A stretch of 64,000 nt of DNA, taken from the NCBI RefSeq assembly GCF_030731045.1, contig NZ_JAVALS010000006.1:124001-188000 (forward strand), read 5' to 3'. Below, piece by piece: positions 26,686-36,471 of the stretch. The translations under genes and the position numbers were made by a program. The notes under the pieces were generated by a model. That model saw only the letters and a program-made list of their open reading frames with translations, did no database searches and had not been told where the DNA came from. Within the stretch, counting starts at the first letter, position 1. Each line of letters begins with the position of its first letter. Source of the DNA: Arthrobacter horti (lineage in GTDB: Bacteria > Actinomycetota > Actinomycetes > Actinomycetales > Micrococcaceae).

Positions 26686-29433
26686 GTGGCTGCTGATGAA
26701 ATCACGCCCTCGATCCTGAGCACACTCACCAACGCCCTGCCGGATTCCGATCCGGAGGAGACCGGCGAGTGGGTCGAATCCTTCGACGCGCTGGTGCGTG
26801 AGCAGGGAACCGGCCGCGCCCAGTACGTGATGCGCTCCCTGCTGCAGCGCGCGGGTGCCCAGTCCGTGGGCGTGCCGATGGTGACCACCACCGACTACGT
26901 GAACACCATCCCGGCAGACCAGGAGCCCGCGTACCCGGGCAACGAAGAGTACGAGCGCGCCTACCGCCGCGCCATGCGCTGGAACGCGGCGATCATGGTG
27001 CACCGCGCCCAGCGCGCCGACATCGGCGTCGGCGGCCACATCTCCACCTACGCCGGTGCCGCGACCCTCTACGAAGTCGGCTTCAACCACTTCTTCCGCG
27101 GCAAGGACCACGCCGGCGGCGGCGACCAGGTCTTCTTCCAGGGCCATGCCTCCCCCGGCATGTACGCCCGCGCCTTCATGGAAGGCCGCCTGTCCGAAGA
27201 GGACCTGGACGGCTTCCGCCAGGAGAAGTCGAAGGAAGGCCACGCCCTTTCCTCCTATCCGCATCCGCGCCTGATGCCCCACTTCTGGGAGTTCCCCACC
27301 GTGTCCATGGGCATCGGCCCCATGAACGCCATCTACCAGGCCCAGTCCAACCGTTACCTGCACAACCGCGGCCTGAAAGACACCAGTGACCAGCAGGTCT
27401 GGGCGTTCCTGGGCGACGGTGAAATGGACGAGCCGGAAAGCCGCGGCCTGCTGCAGCTGGCCGCCAACGAGGGCCTGGACAACCTGAACTTCGTCATCAA
27501 CTGCAACCTCCAGCGCCTGGACGGCCCCGTCCGCGGCAACGGCAAGATCATGCAGGAACTCGAGGCGTTCTTCCGCGGCGCCGGCTGGAACGTCATCAAG
27601 GTCGTCTGGGGCCGCGAGTGGGACGAGCTCCTGGCCAAGGACACCGACGGTTCGCTCGTCAACATCATGAATGACACGGTGGACGGCGACTACCAGACCT
27701 TCAAGGCGGAGAACGGCGGGTTCATCCGCGAGCACTTCTTCGGCCGCAGCGCCCAGACCAAGGACCTGGTGGCGGATCTGACCGATGACCAGATCTGGAA
27801 CCTCAAGCGCGGTGGTCACGACTACCGCAAGGTCTACGCCGCCTACAAGGCCGCCACCGAGTTCAAGGGCAAGCCGACGGTCATCCTGGCCAAGACGGTC
27901 AAGGGCTACGGCCTGGGTGCTCACTTCGAGGCCCGCAACGCCACCCACCAGATGAAGAAGCTGACCATGGAGGACCTGAAGGCCTTCCGCGATCTGCTCC
28001 GCATCCCCATCAGCGACGAGGTCCTGGAGAAGGACCTTTACCGCCCGCCGTACTACCACCCGGGCATGGACGCACCGGAGATCCAGTACATGATGGGCCG
28101 CCGCGCGGTCCTGGGCGGTTCCGTCCCGGAGCGCCGCCCGGAGCACGTCGAGGTCAAGCTGCCGGACGCCAAGTCCTACGAGGTGGCCAAGAAGGGTTCC
28201 GGCAAGCAGAAGGCCGCCACCACCATGGCGTTCGTCCGCATGCTCAAGGACCTCCTGCGTGACAAGGACTTCGGCAAGCGCCTGGTCCCCGTGGTGCCGG
28301 ATGAGTCCCGCACCTTCGGCATGGACGCGTTCTTCCCGACCGCGAAGATCTACAACCCCAAGGGACAGAACTACCTGTCCGTGGACCGCGAGCTCGTCCT
28401 GGCGTACAAGGAGTCCCCGCTCGGGCAGCTGATCCACCCCGGCATCAACGAGGCCGGCGCCGTCGCCGCGTTCACCGCCGCCGGCACCGCCTACGCCACC
28501 CACGGCCAGCCGCTCGTGCCGATCTACGTGTTCTACTCGATGTTCGGCTTCCAGCGCACCGGCGACTCCTTCTGGGCCGCCGCGGACCAGATGACCCGTG
28601 GCTTCATCATCGGCGCCACCGCCGGCCGCACCACCCTGACCGGTGAAGGCCTGCAGCACGCCGACGGCCACTCGCCGCTGCTCGCGAGCACCAACCCCGC
28701 CGTCGTCACCTACGACCCGGCCTACGGCTACGAGATCGCGCACATCTTCCGTGACGGTCTGGAGCGCATGTACGGCCCGGACTCCGCGGACCGCAACCTC
28801 ATGTACTACCTCACGGTGTACAACGAGCCGATCCACCAGCCGGCCGAGCCGGAGAACCTGGATGTCCAGGGCGTCCTCAAGGGCATCTACAAGGTCTCCG
28901 CGGCCGAGAACCCGGACGGCAAGCCGCGTGCTCAGGTCCTGGCCTCCGGCGTCTCCGTGCCGTGGGCGCTGGATGCCCAGCGCATCCTGGCCGAGGACTG
29001 GGGCGTGGCCGCCGACGTCTGGAGCGTCACCAGCTGGAACGAACTGCGCCGCGACGGCCTGGCCGCCGAGGAGCACGAGTTCCTGAACCCGGGCGCCGAG
29101 GCCCGCGTGCCGTTCGTGACCAGCCAGCTGGCCGGTGCCGAGGGCCCCGTGGTGGCCGTGTCCGACTACATGAAGGCCGTGCCGGACCAGATCCGCCAGT
29201 TCATCCCGAACGAGTACGCCGTGCTCGGTGCGGACGGCTTCGGCTTCTCCGACACCCGCCAGGCCGCCCGCCGCTTCTTCAAGAACGACACCCACTCCGT
29301 CGTTGTGAAGACCCTGCAGATGCTGGCCCGCGAGGGCAAGGTCAATGCCCAGGCCCCGGCCCAGGCCATCGAGAAGTACCGCCTGCTGGACGTCAACGCC
29401 GGCACCACCGGCGGCGCGGGCGGCGACGCCTGA
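26686..29433 (+). CDS. aceE: Pyruvate dehydrogenase E1 component, homodimeric
   Basis: AceE-type decarboxylase of the pyruvate dehydrogenase complex, 915 aa, oxidatively decarboxylates pyruvate and passes the acetyl group to lipoyl-E2. Seen: the [23 protein letters not shown] and [22 protein letters not shown] blocks (quoted in parts), the TPP-binding [32 protein letters not shown] (in parts), and C-terminal MLAREGKVN. The start was put at GTG 26686, eight bases after GAGAGG, giving an N-terminus MAADEIT like actinobacterial AceE; ATG 26626 has no ribosome-binding site. Monocistronic, with its own promoter and terminator; E2 and E3 are elsewhere, as usual in actinobacteria. Confidence 0.96.
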   Translation: MAADEITPSILSTLTNALPDSDPEETGEWVESFDALVREQGTGRAQYVMRSLLQRAGAQSVGVPMVTTTDYVNTIPADQEPAYPGNEEYERAYRRAMRWNAAIMVHRAQRADIGVGGHISTYAGAATLYEVGFNHFFRGKDHAGGGDQVFFQGHASPGMYARAFMEGRLSEEDLDGFRQEKSKEGHALSSYPHPRLMPHFWEFPTVSMGIGPMNAIYQAQSNRYLHNRGLKDTSDQQVWAFLGDGEMDEPESRGLLQLAANEGLDNLNFVINCNLQRLDGPVRGNGKIMQELEAFFRGAGWNVIKVVWGREWDELLAKDTDGSLVNIMNDTVDGDYQTFKAENGGFIREHFFGRSAQTKDLVADLTDDQIWNLKRGGHDYRKVYAAYKAATEFKGKPTVILAKTVKGYGLGAHFEARNATHQMKKLTMEDLKAFRDLLRIPISDEVLEKDLYRPPYYHPGMDAPEIQYMMGRRAVLGGSVPERRPEHVEVKLPDAKSYEVAKKGSGKQKAATTMAFVRMLKDLLRDKDFGKRLVPVVPDESRTFGMDAFFPTAKIYNPKGQNYLSVDRELVLAYKESPLGQLIHPGINEAGAVAAFTAAGTAYATHGQPLVPIYVFYSMFGFQRTGDSFWAAADQMTRGFIIGATAGRTTLTGEGLQHADGHSPLLASTNPAVVTYDPAYGYEIAHIFRDGLERMYGPDSADRNLMYYLTVYNEPIHQPAEPENLDVQGVLKGIYKVSAAENPDGKPRAQVLASGVSVPWALDAQRILAEDWGVAADVWSVTSWNELRRDGLAAEEHEFLNPGAEARVPFVTSQLAGAEGPVVAVSDYMKAVPDQIRQFIPNEYAVLGADGFGFSDTRQAARRFFKNDTHSVVVKTLQMLAREGKVNAQAPAQAIEKYRLLDVNAGTTGGAGGDA

Positions 29434-29444
29434 TCCACCGCCAC

Positions 29445-29486
29445 AACGAAGAAGGCCCTCTCCGGACGGAGAGGGCCTTGTTCGTT
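29445..29486. terminator. Bidirectional terminator between aceE and the stress protein gene
   Basis: AACGAA-G-AAGGCCCTCTCCG / CGGAGAGGGCCTT-G-TTCGTT, nearly perfect 20-bp hairpin with a tiny loop, between convergent genes. Confidence 0.88.
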
Positions 29487-29496
29487 CAGGAGCGGA

Positions 29497-29928
29497 TCAC
29501 TCCGAGGTCTCGGCGATGTAGACGTTGCAGGACGCCTCATGCGCCACGGAATTCGCCACGCTGCCGAGAACCCGGGCCAGGCCCTTCATCCGGCGGTTGC
29601 CCACCACGATCAGGTCAGCGCCATGCTTCTCCGCGTGGGCGATCAACGCCTCGGCCGGAGAACCTCCCACGATGAACGCCTGGACGTCCGTTCCGTCCGC
29701 CGCGAGGTTCCCGGCCACCGCGCTCACCGTCGCCTCGGCCTTGGCCTGCGCATCCGGCAGAACCACGGCACGCTCATAGCCGGCACCGTGCAGCGACACC
29801 TGGGGGCTGTCGTAGGCCGTGACCACGTGCAACTGGGCCCCGAAGGCCTTGGCCAGGGACTTGGCCTTCTCTGCCGCCCGCGCGGCGGTCTTGCTTCCGT
29901 CGACTCCGACGACGATGATGTCCGGCAT
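29497..29928 (-). CDS. Universal stress protein (UspA family)
   Basis: 143-aa single-domain Usp. N-terminal DIIVVGVDGSKTA and C-terminal VVGNRRMKGLARVLGSVANSVAHEASCNVYI are seen (quoted in parts). The ATP-binding motif is normally G-x2-G-x9-G[S/T]; here the second Gly is Arg (GNRRM), which may weaken nucleotide binding. Start at ATG 29928 has AGGAGG; the frame is open to 30045 but without any signal. Likely a cytosolic stress-response protein. Confidence 0.88.
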   Translation of the reverse strand: MPDIIVVGVDGSKTAARAAEKAKSLAKAFGAQLHVVTAYDSPQVSLHGAGYERAVVLPDAQAKAEATVSAVAGNLAADGTDVQAFIVGGSPAEALIAHAEKHGADLIVVGNRRMKGLARVLGSVANSVAHEASCNVYIAETSE

Positions 29929-30165
29929 GTTTTTCCTCCTCTGAGAGTGAATTCCGCTCAACCGTACCGTGCCGGACACCCGGGCGGGAGCCTCCGGACA
30001 GTCACATTCGGTATCCAGGCCACGCGCGGGTATGAGTGTGCTCACAGCCGAGGCCCCGCCCCCGTGGGGGCGGAGCCTCAGTGCCGGTCTCTGCCTGACC
30101 GTGTACGACGTCGGCCGCTCACCGGAGCGGGCTGCGCACCGCCGTCGTCGTCCTTGTGCGCCGCC

Positions 30166-31461
30166 TCAGCGCGTGCTGACCTGGCGGGAGGAATCCACCG
30201 TCTGGCGGACCAGTGCGCCGGCCTGCTCCGGGGTGAGCCACCGCGGGTAGGCCGGGATCTCGTCGATGGCGTCGTTGAGGGCCTTGTACACGGCCTCGAC
30301 CTCCACCTCGTTCAGTTCCAGCCCCAGGTTGGTGGCCAGCTGGCGCACCATGCCGCGGGTGCTCAGGCGGTCCCAGACCCAGCGGATGTCCGCGCCGACC
30401 ACGTCGGCGTGCAGGCAGCCGGAGATCGGCGGGAACGTCCGCACGCCGTCGCGCAGGGAGTTCAGAACGTCCGCCGTGGTGCTCTTGAGGTAGGCGTATT
30501 CGCCCGTGACCGGCTTGAGCGCGGGGTTCGGGAGGCCGGTCTCCCGGTACACCAGATCGGACAGCGCCTGCAGGCCCTCCAGCTTGATGCCCGTGTCCAC
30601 GCCGTAGAGGACCTCCAGGCTGGTGGCCACCTCCTCCAGCGGTGGGAAGCCGCAGCGGTAGGAGACGCCGTTGACGGACACGTCCGGGCCGGCGCCCGCC
30701 GCCGCGGCCGCAATGGCGCCCGCCGTGCCGAGACCGAAGTCGTCGTGCACGTGCATGGTCAGCGGGACCTCCTTGACCAGCCCGGCCCGGAAGCGGCGGA
30801 TGAACACCCGCATGGCCTCCGGGCTCAGGCTGCTGGTGGAGTCCATGAGGTCGATGCGCTTGGCTCCGAGGGCCACGGCCTCATTGGCCGCGCGCATCAT
30901 GCTGTCGAAGCCGCGCCGCCCGGCCTGGGCCAGGGTCACCGTCCACTCGAGCCCGCTTGAGGTGGCGTACTCCGTCACCTCGGCGAGCTGGCGGAACTGA
31001 CGGGCCTCGGCCTCCGGGGAGGAGGCCTCCACGATGCCCGGGGCGATGACCTTGGCGCCCAGGGAGAGCAGGAGGTCCACGGTGGACTTCGGATCGATCC
31101 GCGGGGTGCCCTCGCCGTTGCCGAGCAGCGTGTCGGCGTAGACGTTGCAGGTGAACTTGAAGCCTCCGGCGAGGATCTCACGCACCATGGCCAGTTCCCG
31201 GGCGTTGGGGACGTCGTCGCCCCACCAGTCCAGGTTCAGGCTCTCATCCTTGATGCCGATGTCCTCCAGCCCCTGCGCGATCCGGAGGAAGCCGTCCAGG
31301 GTGGTCTGGGCGCCGGCCGTGTAATTCGTCTTGCGGAGGGTGCTGTCGATCAGGCCCAGCGGGCTGGGGAAGTCGAAGTCACGGGTGACCTCCTCGTCGA
31401 AGTTGACCGGGCTGACCCAGTGGCTCCCCTCCACCCGGAATTCACGGTTGGGGTTGATCAT
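30166..31461 (-). CDS. HMGL/isopropylmalate-synthase-like protein with diverged active-site loop
   Basis: 431-aa protein of the DRE-TIM metallolyase superfamily (LeuA, HMG-CoA lyase, homocitrate synthase). The metal-binding HxH is kept (MHVHDDFGLGT) and a Gly-rich NGVSYRCGFPPLEEV takes the place of the usual NGIGERAGNxxLEE. The first loop, normally DxTLRDGxQ, reads IDSTLRKTNYTAGAQ: the Asp/Gly are lost and it is longer. It therefore probably catalyses a different acyl-transfer or retro-aldol/Claisen reaction, not leucine synthesis. It is the last gene of catabolic module 1, after the TIM-barrel gene, and starts at ATG 31461 behind AAAGGA. Confidence 0.72.
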   Translation of the reverse strand: MINPNREFRVEGSHWVSPVNFDEEVTRDFDFPSPLGLIDSTLRKTNYTAGAQTTLDGFLRIAQGLEDIGIKDESLNLDWWGDDVPNARELAMVREILAGGFKFTCNVYADTLLGNGEGTPRIDPKSTVDLLLSLGAKVIAPGIVEASSPEAEARQFRQLAEVTEYATSSGLEWTVTLAQAGRRGFDSMMRAANEAVALGAKRIDLMDSTSSLSPEAMRVFIRRFRAGLVKEVPLTMHVHDDFGLGTAGAIAAAAAGAGPDVSVNGVSYRCGFPPLEEVATSLEVLYGVDTGIKLEGLQALSDLVYRETGLPNPALKPVTGEYAYLKSTTADVLNSLRDGVRTFPPISGCLHADVVGADIRWVWDRLSTRGMVRQLATNLGLELNEVEVEAVYKALNDAIDEIPAYPRWLTPEQAGALVRQTVDSSRQVSTR

Positions 31462-31528
31462 GTCTCGTCCTTTGCTTCAGTTCAGGGTCGCGCTGTCCGG
31501 TGACCGCGCGGTTCGGTGACGACGCCGC

Positions 31529-32680
31529 TCAGTGGCCCGCGGCGGCGTGCTGCACCAGCGGCGTGTGCAGGGGGTAGCCCGCGTCGCCGATGATCTGCCG
31601 GGCCATGCGGGCACCGGTCTTGATGCACTCCACGGCCTCGGCGTACTCGTACGGCTGGGTCAGATAGTTGCGCCAGTCCGCAACCTCGCCCGAGGTGACG
31701 CGCTGCTCGTAGTGGTGGACCATGTCCAGGTACGCGGCGAGTTCCTCCACGCTCAGGTCGGGGTGCCCCACCAGGAACTCCGGGTTGAAGGCCTCGATCA
31801 CACGCGGCCGCTGGGCCGGGGTCTTGTCCAGATAGGACTGCGGGTTCTCGATGGTCACGTTCATGGTCGGGTTGGCGGCGACGATGATCGGCAGGACGCC
31901 GGCGAAGTCCACCACACCCTCACCGTACGGCCGCAGCTGGTGGACCAGCCCGCCGTCGTCGTGCGCCACGTAGGCGTCCTTCAGGTGCGTCTGACGGACG
32001 TACAGCGCCACGCGCCGTGCCGCGTAGACGGGATGCTCCATGCGCTGCAGGACGTTGGCGGTGTCGTAGACGATGCCGGTGACGTCCGGGCCCACGGCCT
32101 CCACCAGGCGGACCAGCTCGAAGCTGGTGATCTCCTCGTGGGTCTCCAGGTTCATGTGGATGCCCAGGTCACGGGCGATCGGGGCCAGGCGGTGCAGGAA
32201 CTTCTCCGTCGCGGCCAGCTGATCGCTCCAGTCCACGTCCGTGCGGAAGCGGTCATAGGCGAAGCGGCCGAAATAGGAGCCCTTGAAGTTGGCGGTGGCC
32301 ACCCACAGCTCGCGGCAGCCGATGGCCGCCGCGGCCTCCATCATGCGGCGGAAGCCCAGCACGATGTCGCCGTCACCGATGGATCGCAGCTCGGGCGCCT
32401 CCGGGTTGGCGAAGGGGTTGACCTTGCCGAGGCCGGTCTCCAGGTAGAGGTCCAGGTCATCCGCCCGCTGGCGGAGCTCCTTCAGTTCCCCGGCGTCCAG
32501 GGTGGGGCTCATGTCCAGGATGGTGCGGAAGAACAGGCCGTCCATGCCCAGCTCGTGGGCGTGGTCGATGGTGGCGAGTGCGCCGCGCTTGGCGGCCTCC
32601 GGGATCTTCTTCCCGTCGACGCCCACGCGGATGCGGTGGGTCGAGGCGGTCCCTGCGGGACCGGTGGCGATGGCGGTCAT
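31529..32680 (-). CDS. Sugar-phosphate isomerase/epimerase-like TIM-barrel protein (module 1)
   Basis: 383-aa xylose-isomerase-like (AP-endonuclease-2 fold) protein. Probable metal ligands are seen as the Glu of NLETHEEITSF, the Asp of YDTAN, the His of QTHLKDA and the Glu of TIENPQ, as in this family (E-D-H-E). It is a close paralogue of the module 2 protein (41657-42784), with the same order of motifs and long identical runs. Its ATG shares one base with the stop of the upstream DppF gene (TGATG). Reaction unknown: isomerase, epimerase or dehydratase of an imported compound. Confidence 0.82.
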   Translation of the reverse strand: MTAIATGPAGTASTHRIRVGVDGKKIPEAAKRGALATIDHAHELGMDGLFFRTILDMSPTLDAGELKELRQRADDLDLYLETGLGKVNPFANPEAPELRSIGDGDIVLGFRRMMEAAAAIGCRELWVATANFKGSYFGRFAYDRFRTDVDWSDQLAATEKFLHRLAPIARDLGIHMNLETHEEITSFELVRLVEAVGPDVTGIVYDTANVLQRMEHPVYAARRVALYVRQTHLKDAYVAHDDGGLVHQLRPYGEGVVDFAGVLPIIVAANPTMNVTIENPQSYLDKTPAQRPRVIEAFNPEFLVGHPDLSVEELAAYLDMVHHYEQRVTSGEVADWRNYLTQPYEYAEAVECIKTGARMARQIIGDAGYPLHTPLVQHAAAGH

Positions 32681-33501
32681 CAGGCAACCTTTTCGTTGAG
32701 CCGCTCCAGCGCCCGCTGACGGGCGATGGTCGGGTTGGGGTTCGGGACGGCGGCCAGCAGCGCCTTGGTGTACGGGTGGGTCGGGTTGGCGAGCACCGTC
32801 TCGGACGGGCCCTCCTCCACGATCTGGCCCGTCTGGATGACGGCCACCTGGGAGCAGATCTGGCGGACCACGGCCAGGTCGTGTGCGATGAACAGGACGG
32901 TGAAGCCCAGTTCCTCCTGCATGTCCTGCAGGAGGTTGAGGACCTGCGCCTGGACGGAGACGTCCAAGGCGGAGACCGGCTCGTCACAGATCAGGAGCTT
33001 GGGCCCGACGGCGAGTGCCCGGGCGATGGCGATGCGCTGACGCTGGCCGCCGGAGAAGGAGCGCGGGTAACGCTCCAGGTCACGCTCGCTCAGGCCCACC
33101 ATGTTCAGCAGCTCGGCCACACGTTCGCGGCGCCGGGCGCGGCCCGGCACGAGCTTGTGGACCTGGAGTCCCTCCCCCACCAGCTGCTCCACGGTCATGC
33201 GCGGGTTGAGGCTGGCGGTGGGGTCCTGGAAGACGAACTGGACTTCACGCCGGATGCGCTTGAGGGTCTCGCCCTTGGCCTCCGGGATGTTGATGCCGTC
33301 ATAGCTCACCGTGCCGCTGGTGGGCTTCTCAAGGCCCATGATGCTCTTGATGATGGTGGTTTTGCCGGAGCCGGACTCCCCCACCAGGCCGGTGATGGTG
33401 CCGGCCTCGACGGTGAGATTGACATCCCGGAGCGCCTTGACGGGCTCGCGGCCCAGCGAATGGAACGTCTTGCACACATCACGCAGTTCAAGCAGGCTCA
33501 C
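32680..33501 (-). CDS. Peptide/nickel-type ABC transporter ATPase, DppF-like (module 1)
   Basis: 273-aa ATPase of an oligopeptide-type importer: Walker A GESGSGKTT, QDPTASLNPRM, signature [15 protein letters not shown], Walker B LLICDEPVSALDVSVQAQVL, H-loop IAHD. Second of the two ATPases; paired with DppD-like at 33503 with only one base between stop and start. The next gene's start overlaps its stop by one base. Substrate not deducible, but the enzymes in the operon suggest a non-peptide amide or ureide as well as a peptide. Confidence 0.92.
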   Translation of the reverse strand: MSLLELRDVCKTFHSLGREPVKALRDVNLTVEAGTITGLVGESGSGKTTIIKSIMGLEKPTSGTVSYDGINIPEAKGETLKRIRREVQFVFQDPTASLNPRMTVEQLVGEGLQVHKLVPGRARRRERVAELLNMVGLSERDLERYPRSFSGGQRQRIAIARALAVGPKLLICDEPVSALDVSVQAQVLNLLQDMQEELGFTVLFIAHDLAVVRQICSQVAVIQTGQIVEEGPSETVLANPTHPYTKALLAAVPNPNPTIARQRALERLNEKVA

Positions 33502-33502
33502 G

Positions 33503-34531
33503 TCACTGCTCCTTTCCGGCGGCGGGGTAGAGGTGGCAGGCGACCATGCCGCCCTCGGGGGCGGGCCGCAGCTCGGGGATCTGTTCCCGGCACAGGTCGA
33601 AGGCCTGGGAGCAGCGCGGGTTGAAGGCGCAGCCGGTGGGGCGGTTGCCCGGGTGCGGCGGGGCGCCGGCGATGGTGAGCAGACGGGGAACCGTCTGATC
33701 GATGCGGGGCACGGCCTGCAGCAGGCCCTGGGTGTACGGGTGGGCCGGGTTGTTGAACAAGGTGTCCACGGACGCCTCGTCCACCTTGCGGCCGGAGTAC
33801 ATGACCGCCACGCGGTCCGTGAAGCCGGCCACCGTGCCGAGGTCGTGGGTGATCAGGAGGACGGCCAGGCCGCGTTCCTTGGACACCTTGTCCATCAGGG
33901 TGAGCACCTGTTCCTGGACGCGGACGTCCAGGGCGGTGGTCGGCTCGTCCGCGATGATGAGGGACGGATCGGAGATGAGGGCCATGGCGAGCACGACGCG
34001 CTGGCGCATACCGCCGGAGAACTCGTGCGGGTAGGCCTTCATGCGGACCGCGGCGTTCGCGACGCCCAGCTCCTCCAGGACGGACTTGGCACGGCGTTCC
34101 GCCTCCGCCCGGTCGACGCCTGCGACGCGGAGCGGTTCCATCACCTGGTCACCGATGGTCATGAGCGGGTTGAGCGCGCCCATGGGGTCCTGGAAGACCA
34201 TGCCGATCTTGTGGCCGCGGATTCCGACCATCTGCTTCTCGCTGAGCTTGAGCAGATCCTGGCCGTCGAAGTCGATACTGCCGGTGAGCCGGAAGTCCGG
34301 GTCCAGGCGCATGATGCTGCGGGCCGTGACGGACTTGCCGGAGCCGGATTCGCCCACCAGGGCGACCCGGTCGCCCGGGGACATGTCCAGGCTGAAACGG
34401 TCCACCAGGCGAAGCGGGCTGTTCTTGCTGCCGGCTTCGATGGTGAGGTTGCGGACGGACAGCAGGGTGGTTGCGTCGGGACGGGACACGGTGGTCTCCT
34501 GCTTCGGACTGTGGATGAGTGTTGTGTTCAT
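33503..34531 (-). CDS. Peptide/nickel-type ABC transporter ATPase, DppD-like (module 1)
   Basis: Up to 342 aa; Walker A GESGSGKSV, QDPMGALNPLMTIGDQV, signature FSGGMRQRVVLAMAL, Walker B LIIADEPTTALDV, H-loop LITHD. The C-terminal oligopeptide domain is present with GCAFNPRC and a later Cys. ATG 34531 has GAGG eight bases upstream; GTG 34489 with AGGAG seven bases upstream is an equally good start (328 aa). Works with the DppF-like ATPase at 32680. Confidence 0.92.
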   Translation of the reverse strand: MNTTLIHSPKQETTVSRPDATTLLSVRNLTIEAGSKNSPLRLVDRFSLDMSPGDRVALVGESGSGKSVTARSIMRLDPDFRLTGSIDFDGQDLLKLSEKQMVGIRGHKIGMVFQDPMGALNPLMTIGDQVMEPLRVAGVDRAEAERRAKSVLEELGVANAAVRMKAYPHEFSGGMRQRVVLAMALISDPSLIIADEPTTALDVRVQEQVLTLMDKVSKERGLAVLLITHDLGTVAGFTDRVAVMYSGRKVDEASVDTLFNNPAHPYTQGLLQAVPRIDQTVPRLLTIAGAPPHPGNRPTGCAFNPRCSQAFDLCREQIPELRPAPEGGMVACHLYPAAGKEQ

Positions 34532-34542
34532 GGTGGCTGACC

Positions 34543-35415
34543 TCAGCGCTTACGAAGTGCGGGGTTGAAGCGGACCTGGAGGATGTCGCCCAGGAGACCG
34601 AACGCGACTGCCGTGATGGCGATGGCGACGCCGGGGGCGAAAGCGGCCCACGGAGCGGTGGCGATGATGCCCTTGGCGCTGGTGACCATGGCGCCCCATT
34701 CGGCGCTCGGCGGCTGAGCACCGACACCCACGAAGGAGAGGCCGCCGAGGATCAGGATGGTGTTGCCGATGTCACCGGCCCACTTGACCAGGAGGACGTC
34801 CATGGAGTTCGGCAGGACGTGACGAAGCATGAGGCGGGTCCGGGAGACGCCCAGCACGCGGGCGTTCTCGACGTAGGCCTGGCTCATGGTCTCGCGCATG
34901 ACGCCGCGGAGCACGCGTGCCGTGACGGGCCAGCCGGTGAGGATCATGGCGATGATGGCCGAGTTGAGGCTCGGGCCGAGGGCCGCTGCCACACCGAGGG
35001 CGAAGATGATCGGGGGGAAGGCCAGTGCTGCGTCCACGACGCGCATGACGACTTCGTCGACCCACTTGCCGCCGAGGGTGGCGATGGTGGCCACCAGGAT
35101 GCCCACGATGGAGAAACCGGTGACGATGGCGACCGCCGAGAGCAGCGAGGCCTGGGCGCCTGCGATGATGCGCCAGAAGACGTCACGGCCCTGTTCGTCG
35201 GTGCCCAGCCAGTGCTGGGAGCTGGGCGGTGCCAGTGCGCTCAGGATGTCCGAGCGGTAGACCTGGGACTCGGGAGCGATGAGGGGCCCGACGAGGGCCA
35301 GGATCAGCAGAAGCACCACCACGATGGGGATGACGATCTGCGTTCCCGGGATCCCGCTGATGGAACGGAGCCAGTTGCGGCGTTCCGGGGAGAACTTGGT
35401 GAGAGTTGTAGCCAT
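34543..35415 (-). CDS. Peptide-type ABC transporter permease, DppC-like (module 1)
   Basis: 290-aa inner-membrane permease. Motifs LGTDEQGRDVFWRIIAGA near the N-terminus and the EAA-like loop VENARVLGVSRTRLMLRHVLPNS are characteristic of DppC/OppC. Six predicted helices. Paralogue of the module 2 permease at 45870. Ends 11 bases before the DppD-like gene. Confidence 0.92.
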   Translation of the reverse strand: MATTLTKFSPERRNWLRSISGIPGTQIVIPIVVVLLLILALVGPLIAPESQVYRSDILSALAPPSSQHWLGTDEQGRDVFWRIIAGAQASLLSAVAIVTGFSIVGILVATIATLGGKWVDEVVMRVVDAALAFPPIIFALGVAAALGPSLNSAIIAMILTGWPVTARVLRGVMRETMSQAYVENARVLGVSRTRLMLRHVLPNSMDVLLVKWAGDIGNTILILGGLSFVGVGAQPPSAEWGAMVTSAKGIIATAPWAAFAPGVAIAITAVAFGLLGDILQVRFNPALRKR

Positions 35416-35428
35416 GGGATTCAGGCTC

Positions 35429-36466
35429 CTAGCCCAGCTGCCCGGCGCGGAGGCGCGGGTCTCGGATCAATTGCAGGACGTCGACGACGAAGTTGGAGGC
35501 GACCACCAGGACGCCGATCACCAGCACGCCGCCGAGGACTGCGAAGGTGTCTTTCTGGGCCACGGCGTTGGTGAGGTAGGAACCGATTCCCACCAGACCG
35601 AACACCGACTCCACGAGGACCGCGGCACCGACCATGGCTCCGAACTGGATACCGACCAGGGTGATCGAAGGGCCGATGGAGTTCGGCAGGACGTGCTGCG
35701 TGACGAGCTGGCGCTGCGGGATGCCCTTGGCACGGGCCACCGTGAGGTGTTCACGGGCCAGGACCTGCACCAGCTCGGCACGGAGCATCCTGAAGAGCTG
35801 AGCTCCAAAGGGGAGCGCCAGGACGATGGCCGGGAGAATGAGGTGCTGGAAGCCGTCCCAGGCGGCCATGGGGTTGCCGGCCAGGAGGGAGTCCAGGACC
35901 ACGGAACCGGTCCGGTTGGGGACGCTGATGCCGCGGGAGAGACGTCCTGAGATGGGGAAGATCTCCGCCTTGGTGCCGAGGCCGTACTGCAGGAGCAGGG
36001 CGAGCCAGAAGGTCGGCAGACCGGCGCTGATGACCACGAGGATCTTGATGGTGTAGTCGGTGCGGCCGTCACGGTGCAGTGCGGCCAGCGTGGCCAGCGG
36101 GGTGACCACCGTGATCACGATGATCACGGCGAGGACCACGAGCTCGATGGTCTGGGGCAGCACCTGCTGGATGCCCTGGGCCACGGACATGTGGGTGGAG
36201 ATCGACGTTCCCAGGTCACCGTGCAGGAGGCGCCCGATGAAGGTCACGAACTGCACGGGGAGCGGCTGGTCGAAGCCGAGGCTCTTACGGATGGCCTCCA
36301 CCTGTTCGGGGGTGGCGTTCTCACCGGCGGCCACACGGGCCTCGTCACCCGGGATGAGCTTGACCATGAAGAACACGAACGCGGTCAGGCCGACCAGCGT
36401 CACCACCGAGGTGGCGAATTTTCTCAGGAGGAAGACGGCTGTCTGCTGCTTCGGGTTGTTGGCCAT
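35429..36466 (-). CDS. Peptide-type ABC transporter permease, DppB-like (module 1)
   Basis: 345-aa inner-membrane permease with the DppB hallmarks: VFFMVKLIPGD early, GRLLHGDLGTSI, the EAA loop around EHLTVARAKGIPQRQLVTQHVLPNSIG (in parts) and a C-terminal ELxxDxL-type end. It is the paralogue of the module 2 permease at 46769; the string RLLHGDLG is shared. The start is 6 bases from the SBP stop. Confidence 0.92.
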   Translation of the reverse strand: MANNPKQQTAVFLLRKFATSVVTLVGLTAFVFFMVKLIPGDEARVAAGENATPEQVEAIRKSLGFDQPLPVQFVTFIGRLLHGDLGTSISTHMSVAQGIQQVLPQTIELVVLAVIIVITVVTPLATLAALHRDGRTDYTIKILVVISAGLPTFWLALLLQYGLGTKAEIFPISGRLSRGISVPNRTGSVVLDSLLAGNPMAAWDGFQHLILPAIVLALPFGAQLFRMLRAELVQVLAREHLTVARAKGIPQRQLVTQHVLPNSIGPSITLVGIQFGAMVGAAVLVESVFGLVGIGSYLTNAVAQKDTFAVLGGVLVIGVLVVASNFVVDVLQLIRDPRLRAGQLG

Positions 36467-36471
36467 GACGA

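Noticed and set aside
29445-29486. Hairpin after aceE as a regulatory attenuator
   Set aside because: It lies after the stop codon between convergent genes; a bidirectional terminator is the simpler reading.
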